A stretch of 60,000 nt of DNA from Mesostigma viride (Eukaryota > Streptophyta > Mesostigmatophyceae > Mesostigmatales > Mesostigmataceae), in contig RPFO01001898.1 in the NCBI GenBank assembly GCA_009746045.1, positions 64,001 through 124,000 on the forward strand, given 5' to 3'. The first letter of the stretch is position 1. Each line of letters begins with the position of its first letter. The translations under genes were made by a program, and so were the position numbers. Shown in pieces: positions 9,611-21,304 of this stretch. The notes beneath the pieces are model-generated. The model worked only from the letters and a program-made list of their open reading frames with translations, had not been told where the DNA came from and searched no databases.

Positions 9611-10563
9611 TGAATGTGCTCACTGAAGCAGTATGAGCGGCCTCGCTGCTATGGCGGCGGGGCTAAAGAAAATTAGGCAAAGACCCCGTCCTTGCCTGCT
9701 ATGAAGTCGCGGGCTTTGCGACTTCACGGCAGGTAGGGGCGGTTTGAACGGAACGGAAATTTCGCGTTACCAATGTGCCAAGTGGTTCTGGTTGGCACCT
9801 TGCTGGGCAGCGTCTCGGTGGTCATAGAAAGTGGGCTGGGCGCCCCGCCCCGGCTGCTGGTAATTCCAGCAGCGGAGCCAATCATGTCGACTAAGAAGTC
9901 CGCAGCTAATGCGGAAACTGTGCGAAGGTCAATAGATTAATTTGGATTCCATGAGACTGCGCTGGTAGTCAGTCAGCGGCCCACAGCCTAGGGCGCTGCA
10001 TGGCGCTGCCTTCGGCTTGGTGCGCGGCCCTTTTTTGTTATGGGCCAGCGAGGGATATAAGGGTGACGCGCGGCCGGCTAATTTCTTGCGTTCCGGAAGA
10101 AAATATATTTGCAAAATTCCCACAAAAGGAACCGAGTATCGGAAAGGCGTCTCGGCTGGCAGTGGCAGTGCCTGGCCTTGTCGTCTCTCCCTGCTCAGCA
10201 CCCGGCAGGTAGCGGTTCAAACCCTGGTGGCGTCGGAACGCGAATTTTCTGGGTTTTTATCTGGAATAATATTTTGCTGAGGCGGCTCCGCGGATTCGCT
10301 AACCTTTTATCGTCGGGCCCCTTAGGGGGTTATTATAGCCTTGTGCGGGCTGAGTCGCCATGAAGGAGATGTTGCGACACGCCCCACTTTGTGGTCTTTT
10401 TATGGAAGCGGCTACCCTCGAGGCTGCCTGGAAGAGGGGGGGGATTCTTCTTCTTTTCTTTGTTCACTGTTATTGGGGCAACAGTGATCCTATCAAGTTT
10501 TGTTTCCTGAACGGCGACAGTGCGGGGGAGGAGGGCAATGGCGCCAGGGACTGGGGTGGATCG
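9611..10563 (+). other. Internal region of the non-autonomous DIRS element, non-coding
   Basis: This is 953 bp between A1 and B1. Only short unrelated ORFs (under about 110 codons) occur, none recognisable. A strong hairpin lies at 9695-9733. Confidence 0.75.
9695..9733. other. 16-bp-stem hairpin inside the non-autonomous element
   Basis: The arm CCTGCTATGAAGTCGC (9695-9710) and the arm GCGACTTCACGGCAGG (9718-9733) are inverted repeats with two mismatches and a 7-nt loop. Function unknown; packaging or replication structure is possible. Confidence 0.7.
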
Positions 10564-10682
10564 GGGGGCTCTTGCTCCTGCATGCGAGGGAGACGAGATG
10601 ACTACTTAAACCTGCCTTTGGCAGGGGCTCTACTCATTGTTTTCAATCAAATGCTGGTTTTCTTGGGAGCTCAAGTGTCATA
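10564..10682 (+). repeat. Non-autonomous DIRS repeat B1
   Basis: This 119-bp repeat is identical in layout to B2 (11167-11285). It joins A2 through a single shared A, giving the circle junction GTGTCATAATCGG. Confidence 0.88.
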
Positions 10683-10683
10683 A

Positions 10684-11147
10684 TCGGATTTCTCTGAAAA
10701 TAGTTTATTAAACAGAATGCGGGAAAGAAAGGGCCGCCACAACCTTGTGGCTGTACATGCAGAGAGGCTTGTTAGACGAATGGGGACGACTTGTTGTTTA
10801 CCGGGGAATCCTACTGGCAACTAGCTTTGCCTTTTGTAAGTCAGGCGCCGTTTGTTTGAACGGCCGGCCATGTGTGGAATGCTGACGGAAGTTGCGTCAT
10901 AAAGCTGTAATAAAATCTGATGTAACCAGCACTCACCAATTGATTGGTGTGCTGCTTGGTTGGGTAGTGTGTTCAGGGTTGCATTCGAAGAGTACACATG
11001 GCCTGACAGCTCAGACGTGTGACAGATGAGCTGGCTGGCTGAATTATTAAATTGTCAGCGTTAGGATATTTCTGGTTTTGCCGTTTTCCATTTTGACGGT
11101 AGGCTTGATAAGCATGGTCGGCGGGTTGTGACCCGTAATTGTTTCTT
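10684..11147 (+). repeat. Non-autonomous DIRS repeat A2
   Basis: This copy of A1 is followed by a 19-bp spacer and B2. Confidence 0.9.
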
Positions 11148-11166
11148 CCCACCCATCCCACCCTTT

Positions 11167-11285
11167 GGGGGCTCTTGCTCCTGCATGCGAGGGAGACGAG
11201 ATGACTACTTAAACCTGCCTTTGGCAGGGGCTCTACTCATTGTTTTCAATCAAATGCTGGTTTTCTTGGGAGCTCAAGTGTCATA
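11167..11285 (+). repeat. Non-autonomous DIRS repeat B2
   Basis: This copy of B1 ends GTGTCATA, after which Cop2- sequence resumes. Confidence 0.88.
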
Positions 11286-12000
11286 ACAAGGCATTACCTT
11301 TATAACCTTCCAATACCTGAAAAGGGGTTGGGATACCAAGTATAGTCAACATGACCTGACCTTGTACCTTGAGGGATGACTGCCCTGAGAAGTCAGCCAC
11401 ATGGTGCCAGGGTGAAGGTTCCAAAGGCATATGGGGCACAGCCAGGGCACTGATAATGCTGACCTGGGCTTGTGTGTCCACTGCAACCATAAATGGGCTA
11501 TTGTCATTCTGCCCAACCTTACCCACCTTAGCTGATCCTGCAGCAGTTTGTGCTTTTGCTCTAGGAGCGGATTGTAAAATGCGAACAGCTTCTGCTAGGC
11601 TGCGTTTGGAAGGTGCAGCTAGTGGCTGAGCTATGTCCACAAGTGAAGAGGTGATAGGTTGCTGATCACCTGGTTTGCCAATTTGACCCTCTGCTGCAGG
11701 GGGCCAAGCCTGCAGTGACTGACTGCAATCATCAAGGGTGACCTGGGTGTCACAGTGGGTGTGGCTCTCACACTCACCAGTGGGTGTTCCAAACAACCAC
11801 TCACTGGGCAACGCTGGGATGCCAGGCAATTGTACAGGGCTGTCGGCCAACAGCTCTTCCTCCTCTGCCACGTCTGACACAGTTGGAAAATACAATTTCA
11901 TCCTGTGAGGTGAACACCTGTGAATCTTACCCGTGTCATTGTGTTTAACCAGCACTGTCCTGCCAGTGGTGTTAAACTTTAGGATGGTGGCTGGCCCATG
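11286..12000 (-). pseudogene. Cop2- integrase tail and retropepsin-like protease
   Basis: On the minus strand, from 11955 downward, the product reads the integrase C-terminal tail (VLVKHNDTGKIHRCSPHRM). A low-complexity linker follows, and then a retropepsin-like fold: VAVDTQAQVSII at the catalytic position and LTILGIPTPFQVLEGYKG as the second half. The element is cut by the non-autonomous DIRS just after the NALL residues that begin the (A/I)LG motif. An in-frame TAG at 12004-12006 (Trp in Cop2+) separates it from integrase. Position after integrase is unusual for copia. Confidence 0.8.
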
Positions 12001-13644
<1,644 letters not shown>

Positions 13645-13738
13645 CAGTGAACAGCCATACGGCGTATAATACGCCGTATGGCGCGTATTATACGCCATAC
13701 GCAAGATTTCCGTATGAAAATGGGAAAAAAATACGCAC

Positions 13739-13798
13739 TGCGTATTTTTTGCGTATTTTTTGCGTATTGCGTATTTTTTGCGTATTTTTTGCGTATGA
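13739..13798. repeat. Subterminal GCGTATTTTTT repeats of the hAT element
   Basis: GCGTATTTTTT or GCGTAT recurs six times in 60 bp, and inverted CGTAT motifs recur near the right end (15020-15095). hAT transposases commonly bind subterminal repeats, so this is a plausible binding array (inference). Confidence 0.7.
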
Positions 13799-14071
13799 AC
13801 CGCGTACGAAGTAGCTTCTGGCATCGTTTTGGAGCCGGAAGTCCGGAACTACCTAGAGACAACTAAAAACGGCCATGCAGATGCAGGTGCCAGGCTGGCC
13901 GTGTACGACTGTGCGTGCATTGCTGCGTGTCATAACAAGACGAGGGACAAATGGAAGGGCATTAAGGTGACAAAGGCAATTAGGTGACAAAGTTGAAGTT
14001 CTGTTGTCTGCCAACAAGGGCGTGCATCTGGCACCTAAAATTAATCGTAGCACAAGTGACAATCAGGCATC

Positions 14072-14362
14072 ATGGCTAGCGACAGCGATCAAATGGAACA
14101 CGATGATGATGGGGCCGACGAGATGCAGGCCATATCCGAGACAGTCTGGACACACATCGTGAAAACAGACTCTCAACAAGAAAGGGCAGCCGACAGGTAA
14201 CTACAAGCTGACGTGCACACTCTGCGATGCAAGATTCTCAGGTTCTACCACCCGAGCAAGGTGCCATATCATGGGCGCCACGTATGCAAAGGAGGCAAGA
14301 GTGAGCGAGTGCAAGAGGCCGCCGGAGGCATTGCGTCGCAGGCTGCGGGGTATTTGGTGTGA
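14072..14362 (+). pseudogene. hAT transposase N-terminus with BED zinc finger, frameshifted
   Basis: An ATG at 14072 opens an acidic leader. After a frame shift near 14175 the other frame encodes YKLTCTLCDARFSGSTTRAR followed by CHIMG and a downstream Cys. This is the CX2C...H pattern of a BED finger as in hAT transposases. The finger would bind transposon ends. No RNase H-like catalytic core or hATC dimerisation domain follows before 15105. The shift could alternatively be an unrecognised intron boundary (GGTAAC at 14196). Confidence 0.7.
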
Positions 14363-15000
14363 CTCGCGATGCACATAAATGCCTTATTTAGCCATGCCGG
14401 CTGCTGCTAGCCAGCCACCGTACCATATGTGTTAATGGTTTAGGGAAGCTGGGTCAGGTTGCTGGCATGCATGGTATCCTGCACGCTAGCCACATTGTTG
14501 GCAGCCCGCATGGATTCTTGCTTCATGTAGATCAATATTGCATGGTGGCCTACCGCGAGTAGGCAAGATGTCCGTTTCTGGCATAATGTCTTATTACTTT
14601 TGGCAAGTTGGCCAACTGACCGTGTGCTGTATTTCAGTCTTAGTATATAGCAATTCCATGCTGCCAGAGATGACGTGGTTTTAAGTTCAACCTACAGTAA
14701 TGGTGGCAGCGATCTCTATACCACTGCAAGTGTCAATGTGCATGCATATCTACTTGTGTTATTATCCTTTTCAGGTGTGCACTGATTGTGCATACAACTT
14801 TGTTATTTTGTGCTATTTACAGACATTATTAATAACAACAGATGTACAATGCTTGTATTTGTAGGCATGCAGCGACGGCAACGGCAATATTATGTAATGA
14901 TGTGTTAAATAAAGGCAAGTGGTGTTGCAAGAACACAAAAAAAACATGCCTGATTGGTCAGAATGTTGAAGAACCCCCTGAACCATGCAAAAAACAGCAT
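14363..15000. other. hAT interior, no gene seen
   Basis: This is AT-richer non-coding sequence between the BED exon and the right subterminal repeats. Only shadow ORFs occur. The missing transposase core would have been here. Confidence 0.6.
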
Positions 15001-15105
15001 TTTCAAGAGTCCCCGTATGATTTGCGTATTATACCCCGTATGGGCGTATTATACACCATACCCATGGGCCCCGTACGATTGCGTATTGCGTATGGCTGTA
15101 CACTG

Positions 15106-17507
15106 CTCCTTCATGTCCTCCCAATGCTTTGCCATTCCTGTTGCAAGCATAGCATAAGTGTTTTTGTCAAGTTTGAGTTTCTCCAGAAAAGCATGCAGCA
15201 AGAACTTGTGATCTAGCTGCTGGACATCAGGACGGGCTTTGATGGCTAGCTCATATTTCTTGGTCTCAGCCACATAGTCTAGGGAGCTGACCCTGTAGTC
15301 CTCTACCCACCTAAATGCCCCATACATATCCACAGATGAGGGGGTGGAGAGGAGGTCAGTTAGCTCCTTCATGAAGCCCTCCCAGACTGCCCCTAGCCTG
15401 TGTATCCTGCCACCGGGGATACCTACGCTGGAAGACAAGGATGAGATTCTGAATCTGAGAGGAAGACTGATGGTAAAAATCCCCCTGCATGAGAGACCCA
15501 AACCAGTTCTTGACATTCAGTTCCTCCCTAGCCAGCTGAAGAGAGAGAAGTACATGATTCCCCTGCTCCCTAGCTAGTATGCCCCTCAGGCAGCCCCCTG
15601 ACATTGATCCTATCCACAGGACGGTTCTCATTGTATGTGGGCCACCTGGAGGGGGATGCAGGGGGAGAGGGAGAAGATGGGGTTGCTGCTGCAGCATTCT
15701 AAGGAGAGACATGCTGAGAGGGAGGTGCTACTTGAGTGAGCTGAGCAGGAGGGGCATGCATGGGCTGCGTAGGATGGGTAGGCAACAGATGGGCGGGCTG
15801 GGTGGGGGTGTGAGTATGTGTGACTTCCCGCCTCCTGCTGCGGGCCTCCTCCCAGTCGTGGAAGGTGGGAGAGAGAGACACGTCATCGTCAGTAGGGTTA
15901 GTAAAGTCATGATGCAGCCAGGCAGGCAACCACCTACCAGCCCCGGACAGGGTGGCATTATGCAGGCGCTCCAGGCGTCGCACCAGGCGACCCCTGTCAC
16001 CCTGCACCCTCCTCCCTGCAAGGAGGGCCTGCAGGGCAGGCAGCAAGGCGTCACACACTCTACGTGTGTCCTCGTGGAGGTTGGGCAAGCCCAGTAAGTG
16101 CGTAATGATCGCACAAACCAAACTGCCCGCCTCAGCGATGTGCAGCTGCTGACTCCTGTCAGCCAGCCCGCGGAAGGATGCTGTGGCAGCCTGAATGGCC
16201 CGCCACACGTGCTCATCCCCCAGGGTGATCATGTCACGACCCTCCAGATCACCCTCCAGCACTTCCGGCTGCTGCCCCGCCAGGGTGGGACCCTCGGGCC
16301 CGCCCGGCCCTGCCAAGGCCTTGTCCCTGGGGCGCCTGGAGGGGGGCTGCCCTCCAGAGCCGCTGGAGGTGCCAGTGACACCCTCCATGGGAGTTGCCTC
16401 CCCCGCCTGCGCCGTAGGCGCCGGCGTCGCTGCCGGGGTCCCTGCAACCCCGGGAGCTGGCGTCGCCGCCGGGGTCCCTGCAACCCCGGTGGCCTCCTCA
16501 GCCACCTGGCCCCCCGCGCTGGGCGGGGGAGCCGGCTGCTGAGGCTGGACCCTCTGCCCTGCCAGAGGGTCCTGGGTGGTTGCACCACCCGTTGGTGTGG
16601 TAGGGGCGACTGCCGCCCCGCGCCCAGCCGTAGGCGGTGTCGCAGCCGCCTTGCGCCTCTCATTGCCCCAGCCACTGAACTGGCGTGACCTGGGGCCACG
16701 CAGGCAACGGGGTCAGCTCGATCTCCCGCTTGGCCACCACCTGCAGCGCATCTCGCTGACGCTGCCTGGATGCCCACTGATCCACCGTCCCCGGATTGTG
16801 CCTCGCCCGGTTGGCAAAGCAACGCATCCAGACCGCCACCTGGATCAGACTGAACGTCATCCGCAAGCGACGCTCGAGCATCGCATGTGTCCGATGTACA
16901 TCGAACGACGTCGCCTGCTCGTCAAAAGTCAGCTGAAACCGCTGACGAAGAACCCAGCCATTCACGCAGATAAACTCCGGAATGACATCTTACCCGATGG
17001 GGAGATAGTGGGGCAGAATCCCGAACTCGACGGGCGGCGGGACATGCTCACCGTATCAATCAATGTCCATAGTGGCCATTTGGCGGCCCACCGATAAGTT
17101 GCCTGACGTCGCAGGCGTCTGGGAAGAAATCTCTAGCGAGGGCCGCGGCCTCGCGGGCGGCACCTCCCCGTCCTCCTCAGAGGAATCGCTGCGTTCACGT
17201 CCCCCGTAACCTACGACGGGGGTGTCACGTGCCCGGGGTACCTGCCCCCGGGTGCCATGGCGGACGAGCCGCCACTGGCAAACGAGCGCCCTCTCGCCAG
17301 CCCCCGGGCGCCGGCCCCCACCTGCGGGGTCCGACGCCGTGGGTTATCGGCAACCACCGTGCTGAAAGTGACGTTGGGCGTCACCCTCGGTGGCACGGTG
17401 GCGGAGGGCGAGCCCTCCGGCGAGAGGCGGGGGGATGTGCGCCTGGTCGGCGCATTCCCCTTCTTGTTGTCCTGGTTGTCCTTGCCGGCATTGTTGTTTG
17501 AAGCCAT
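15106..17507 (-). pseudogene. Cop2- gag, N-terminal and capsid regions, with frame breaks
   Basis: Starting at ATG 17507 the minus strand reads a basic, Ser/Pro-rich N-terminus (MASNNNAGKDNQDNKKG). Conserved blocks shared with Cop2+ follow: FANRARHNPGTVDQWASRQR; then VWRAIQAATASFRGLADRS; then the capsid-like block around YGAFRWVEDYRV and KLDKNTYAMLATGMAKHWED. A frame break lies near 17215 and a TAG at 15699-15701, where Cop2+ has GTG, so the ancestral gag was probably one long frame. The hAT insertion cuts it at 15106. Repeated VAGTPAATPAP units lie near 16440-16500. Confidence 0.85.
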
Positions 17508-17515
17508 TTTTAAAC

Positions 17516-17527
17516 GATTTCAGTCCA
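17516..17527 (-). promoter_or_regulatory. Cop2- primer binding site candidate
   Basis: TGGACTGAAA directly follows the 5' LTR on the minus strand, and the same TGGACTGAAA follows the Cop2+ 5' LTR. A TGG start complementary to tRNA 3' CCA at this position marks minus-strand priming. Which tRNA is not known. Confidence 0.65.
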
Positions 17528-17983
17528 AGTTGGAATGAGATGAATGCGAGAGACAACTCACGAAAGCTGAGAATGATGAGGAAGATTGTATTAGCAATTT
17601 AATACAATGAACGCAATGAACGCTGAGGGCTCAGGATGGAACTGGGCAAACTCGGGTGCTGCGGCACTCCCCAGTGCTACGCCTATATGCCTATGGCAGT
17701 GCTCACTGCAGCACCTGCCAGTGGACAACTGTACACTGCAATGCCATGCGACCACGTCACTAGCAACCAGCTACACTCGGCCCGTCAGACCCGGCTACAC
17801 CGGATCTGGCGGGTCGAGCTAGAGCCTAGGAACAGTCTGGCACTAACTGCACGTCAGTCCACATGACGCCTCAGTACCGTACGCCCTGCCGTACAGTACT
17901 GAGGTGTCCCGCTCAGCCGCGGTAGGCAATACGCGGCGCGCAGGCCGGAAATCCGTGTGTCAGCCTAAGCATCTCATCTAACT
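17528..17983 (-). repeat. Cop2- 5' LTR
   Basis: This 456-bp LTR pairs with 357-814. Its termini are AGTTAG...CCAACT in element orientation, and it is flanked on the right by the GGCTG duplication. Confidence 0.92.
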
Positions 17984-17988
17984 GGCTG
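17984..17988. repeat. Target site duplication GGCTG, right copy
   Basis: Identical to 352-356. Cop1 coding sequence resumes immediately afterwards. Confidence 0.9.
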
Positions 17989-18038
17989 CCCCGCAGTACG
18001 CAGTGTTGCGCAAGCGCATGACGATGCAACACCCGTGA
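17989..18038 (+). pseudogene. Cop1 RNase H tail resumed after Cop2- insertion
   Basis: Joined across the duplicated GGCTG, the frame from 356 continues without shift for 16 codons to TGA at 18036-18038. The tail pattern (A-x-Q-Y-x-x-L-x-x-x-M) matches the copia RNase H ends of Cop2 and Cop4. This independently confirms the insertion boundaries. Confidence 0.88.
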
Positions 18039-18408
18039 GCCACACAGGGTTACGGCTCGGGCGCTTTATGAATACAGCCATAACACCCTGTGTTCGATCA
18101 CGAGCATCGTGGTAGTAGTTTTTTTGCTTGTCATGACCATACCCTAGCCACGTTGGACGGTGCCTTGGGCCCGTCGGCGGGTCACTGGTCCTAATAACAG
18201 GGTCACCTTTTGTCTGGTGGCATAGTTGGGTTTTTCTCGCTACTTATTACATCACTATTCATGTGTGATCACAAGGGCACGGGTCGATACCGTGGTGATT
18301 TTGACGGCCTTGAGGCCCCCTTGAGTTCCCTACCTTAGAGGGTTTTGTATGATCTGCATTTGATGTAATTATTTTGATAATTAATCAAAGAACAAAAGAG
18401 TATGTCGG
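18039..18408 (+). other. Cop1 3' UTR
   Basis: This is non-coding. A long imperfect hairpin pairs ACACAGGGTTACGGCT with AGCCATAACACCCTGTGT right after the stop. A purine-rich tract (AAAGAACAAAAGAG, 18387-18400) precedes the LTR and may be the polypurine tract. Confidence 0.65.
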
Positions 18409-18757
18409 AGTTGAGTAACTCTAGAGCCCTAGGATCTGGCTCTAAGTTCCCCATGTCCGTCCGCACGCCTTCCGCTAGCGTCCGCTATAAGCCGCCGGCT
18501 ATTATCCGGCGGTCCGATGCGGTCGACCGGTCTAAGGGCGGCGCCTAGGGCCGGCGCCACCTAGGCCCCAGTCCGGGGGCTTATCCGGGTCGGTACGGAC
18601 AGCTAGCCTGTCCCACGGTTACGGCTAACCGGATAGGCTTTGCTGGCTAAGACATAAACCAGTTGTTGGCCAGCTCCGACAGCAGTTCTCTGTGTTCACC
18701 TTCTCTCAAGCTCAACATGACCCACCGCCATAGCTTAGTCGGTCGGAGGCCTTAACT
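18409..18757 (+). repeat. Cop1 3' LTR
   Basis: I place the LTR from AGTTGAGTAACT to GCCTTAACT because both ends follow the AGTT...AACT rule of Cop2 and Cop4. Cop3 RNase H coding sequence also begins exactly at the next base. It contains a perfect hairpin (CCGCCGG-CTATTAT-CCGGCGG). The partner LTR lies outside the window, so the boundaries are inferred. Confidence 0.65.
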
Positions 18758-19195
18758 AGATCTGCTGCTCTGTTTGCTTTTTATCAGAGCAGGGCAAGTT
18801 TGTTCAGCTGGTACAGCAGACTACAGAAGAGGGTCTGTATCAGTTCAGATGTGGCAGAATGCAGGGCCATATGTGAGGGGATCCAGTCCAGTTTGTACAT
18901 AAAGGAGTTAATGCTGGAGCTGGCTTCAGTTACCCCTTGGAACTTGCAGATGAAGACGTTGTTGCTAACAGACAGCATGGGTATGGTCCAGTTTGTTCAC
19001 AAGCAGCTGGCCAGAAGCCGGGATCTGGATTATTTGTTGCTGAAGGAGTTGGCCAGTTTGGTTGACTTGAAGCATATCCCTGGCGAGGAGAACCCTGCTG
19101 ATGCATTGACTAAGCTGCCACATAAGGCCCCAGCCCAGCACAATGTACTGAGGAAGCTCATGAATGCTGACTGCCAAGTTGGTCTATCTGTCTAA
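18758..19195 (+). pseudogene. Cop3 copia RNase H fragment
   Basis: From AGATCTGCTGCT the frame aligns residue by residue with Cop4 RNase H (RSAALFAF versus RAAAVVTL). It contains LFSWYSRLQKRV, AECRAICEG, LLTDSMGMVQFVHKQLARSR and NPADALTKLPHK, ending at TAA near 19193. It is therefore the distal part of a Cop4-like element split by Cop1. The proximal part would lie left of the window. Confidence 0.88.
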
Positions 19196-19898
19196 AAGCT
19201 GAGAGCTGGGTGCTTAAGTCTCTGGATATCAGGCTGGGAGCTTGATTGTACATAATCCTGAGCACACCTTGAGGGGTGAGACATGTCTCTGGTGCATGTG
19301 GGAATGTCTGACATTGTCTCTGATGGAGAGATGTCCATCTGGGGTTTTCATCTCAGTCTGAGGTTTCCCCAGATCTGTGGTTTGTGGGCGGGGTTCGATT
19401 CCCTGGTGCCGTCTTAAGGCGGAGTTTCACGGACTGGCTGACCCATCCATCATGCTGATGAGGTGGCGACAGGTCCCCTGATTTTCCACGGTTGGAATGA
19501 GTATAGGAGCTTGTGGGTTTGCATGTGCTTCGCGTAGATGTTGTATCTGGTTCGATAAGGGGCAGCTTACCGGCGCCGACTCCTGTCTGGGGGTCAGCAA
19601 TGTTTTCTGATGAGCTGTTGTGGGTGATCTATGGGGTTTCGCCTAAGGTCCTGAAGGTTGTACATACTTCTCAAGTTCTTCACTGAACACCTATGGGCTG
19701 CCACAGTTGGCCAACCTCTTGAACATGGGTAACACAACGAGCCTCCCAGGAAGGGATAGGGACTCATTGTAATTTGTTTGTGCTCCTGAACCAGTATGGG
19801 TGCTATGTACATACAGTAAGGAATCCAAGCTGGCTGTCATGTCCAGAGGGTTGTGACTTGTAGTCGGGGAGGATGTCCAGTACCCATTGTGTGTGTTT
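19196..19898 (+). other. Cop3 3' UTR, no gene
   Basis: This is non-coding sequence after the RNase H stop. It includes a tRNA T-arm-like hairpin (CGGGG-TTCGATT-CCCTG, about 19393-19409). No LTR could be delimited because a partner copy is not in the window. Confidence 0.5.
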
Positions 19899-20378
19899 CA
19901 CTACAATACGGTTCGTAGGAGACGCGAAATGAGTGAGAATGTTACCCGAGCGGTAACGAGGATTCGCACCGTTGATTTTAACATATGTTTCTTTTTTTGC
20001 GCCATTTGGCGAGCATCGACTGGAGCCTGAACCTAGCGGGGGGAATCGTGCGGGGGAATCTTGCGGGGGAATCTTGCGGGAAAAAATTCCGAACGTGAAT
20101 TTAGCGAAGTCCTACTACATTTTGCTTGGGTACACGGTACTACAGTCTCGTCACTGAAAATTTTCTGTAGTTGCGTTGGTGTTTCGTACGTTCTGCTGAA
20201 ATTTTCGTGTTCAGTGACCAGATCACAATTTGATCCGGGCGCAAAATGATTGGCTGTACGGTACGAACCAAAAACGAAATTTTAGTATCGAAGTTCCGCA
20301 GCGCTTGCTGAATTTGCCCCGGAAGCCCGGGGGCACTTTCCCCGCTGAAAAAGGTGTCCGCGGAAGCGTATTGTAGTG
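19899..20378. mobile_element. CACTA-like MITE candidate
   Basis: CACTACAATACGGTTC at the left is mirrored by CGTATTGTAGTG at the right, with further partial matches inside. A CACTACAA start is typical of CACTA/EnSpm ends, but the flanking triplets TTT and TGT are not an exact 3-bp duplication. Only small ORFs are present. A 13-bp GCGGGGGAATCTT repeat occurs about three times at 20036-20082. Confidence 0.5.
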
Positions 20379-20788
20379 TGTATGTAGACTTGTGTGAGCT
20401 GCTACAGCTCAAGAAAAGAAAGGATTGGAGTTAATGCCAAGCGCATTGGCGTGTTCCTGATTCGGCATATCTCTACGATTCCAGCGGCACCGGAACGAGT
20501 TCATTCCGACAAGTATCAAGAAAGTTATGGCATTCCGACTTCCCGGTCGCGCGCGAGCGCGAGCCGGCTGACCTTCTAAGTCGTGCGTGAATATTTGCCG
20601 ACGGCATATGGGGTCGACAGTAATTCCTGGGCTGGCAGGAATTAGGTGCTGAACCTACGACGGTATTGGATTAATACGTCGTACGCAGGAAATAGGAACC
20701 TTAACCGGTGGTCTGATGGTACCGCAGGCTTAGTCCTGGACTATTGGGTGCAGACGCAATAATCACTGTGTGGACTGTACTCTGTGGT
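20379..20788. other. Unexplained intergenic DNA left of Cop2+
   Basis: About 410 bp with no coding signal and no repeat partner seen. It is contiguous with 30119 onward before the Cop2+ insertion. Confidence 0.5.
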
Positions 20789-20793
20789 CACTG

Positions 20794-21263
20794 AGTTAGA
20801 TGAGATGCTTAGGCTGACACACGGATTTCCGGCCTGCGCGCCGCGTATTGCCTACCGCGGCTGAGCGGGACACCTCAGTACAGTACGGCAGGGTGTACGG
20901 TACTGAGGTGTCATGTGGACCGATGTGCGGTTAGTGCCAGACTGTGCCTAGACTCTAGCTCGACCCGCCAGACCCGGGTTATCCGGTTCTGGACGGGCCG
21001 AGTGTAGGTGATGCTAGTGACGTGGTCGCATGGCATTGCAGTGTACAGTTGTCCACTGGTGAGGTGCTGCAGGTAGCACCGCCATAGGCATATAGGCGTA
21101 GCACTGGGGAGTGCCGCAGCAACCCGAGTTTGCCCAGACGTTCCATTCTGAGCTCTCAGCTTCCATTGCTCTCTCATTGCTCTCTCATTGTATTATTGAT
21201 AATACAATCATCATTCGCTCTCAGCTTCAGCAGTTGTTCGTCGTCCCTAGTCTCCATCCAACT
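20794..21263 (+). repeat. Cop2+ 5' LTR
   Basis: Begins AGTTAGATGAG and ends TCCATCCAACT. It is an inverted copy of the Cop2- LTR family. It contains the palindromic segment CAGTACAGTACGG...CGGTACTGAGG. Confidence 0.93.
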
Positions 21264-21275
21264 TGGACTGAAAAG
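21264..21275 (+). promoter_or_regulatory. Cop2+ primer binding site candidate
   Basis: TGGACTGAAAAG directly follows the 5' LTR and is shared with Cop2-. Confidence 0.65.
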
Positions 21276-21304
21276 TTCGATATTTTTTTCGCAAATCAAA
21301 AAAT

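Larger units (their letters stand above)
9148..11285 (+). mobile_element. Non-autonomous DIRS/TOC-like element with split direct repeats
   Basis: The same A1 - internal - B1 - A2 - B2 layout as the neighbouring DIRS element is packed in 2.1 kb without RT or recombinase genes. A1 is 9148-9610, B1 10564-10682, A2 10684-11147, B2 11167-11285. Its left end (ATCGGATTTCTCTGAAAATA) and the B core (CTCTACTCATTGTTTT) resemble those of the autonomous element, so it is probably mobilised in trans by that family (inference). Flanks rejoin exactly to the Cop2 sequence CCCAACAA with no duplication and no loss. Confidence 0.9.
13645..15105 (+). mobile_element. hAT-superfamily DNA transposon remnant, internally deleted
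   Basis: The ends are CAGTGAACAGCCATACG at 13645 and the inverse CGTATGGCTGTACACTG at 15105. They form terminal inverted repeats with the CAGTG start typical of hAT. CTCCTTC is repeated at 13636-13642 and 15106-15112, consistent with an 8-bp hAT duplication with one or two changes. The element interrupts Cop2- gag exactly where Cop2+ is continuous (about 23685). Inside is a BED-finger exon but no hAT dimerisation domain, so the copy is not autonomous. Ends are rich in CGTAT repeats. Confidence 0.85.

Noticed and set aside
10150-10240. Possible tRNA gene or SINE (GGTTCAAACCC B-box with a TGGC-type A-box)
   Set aside because: The T-arm stem does not pair beyond two bases and no acceptor stem can be formed.
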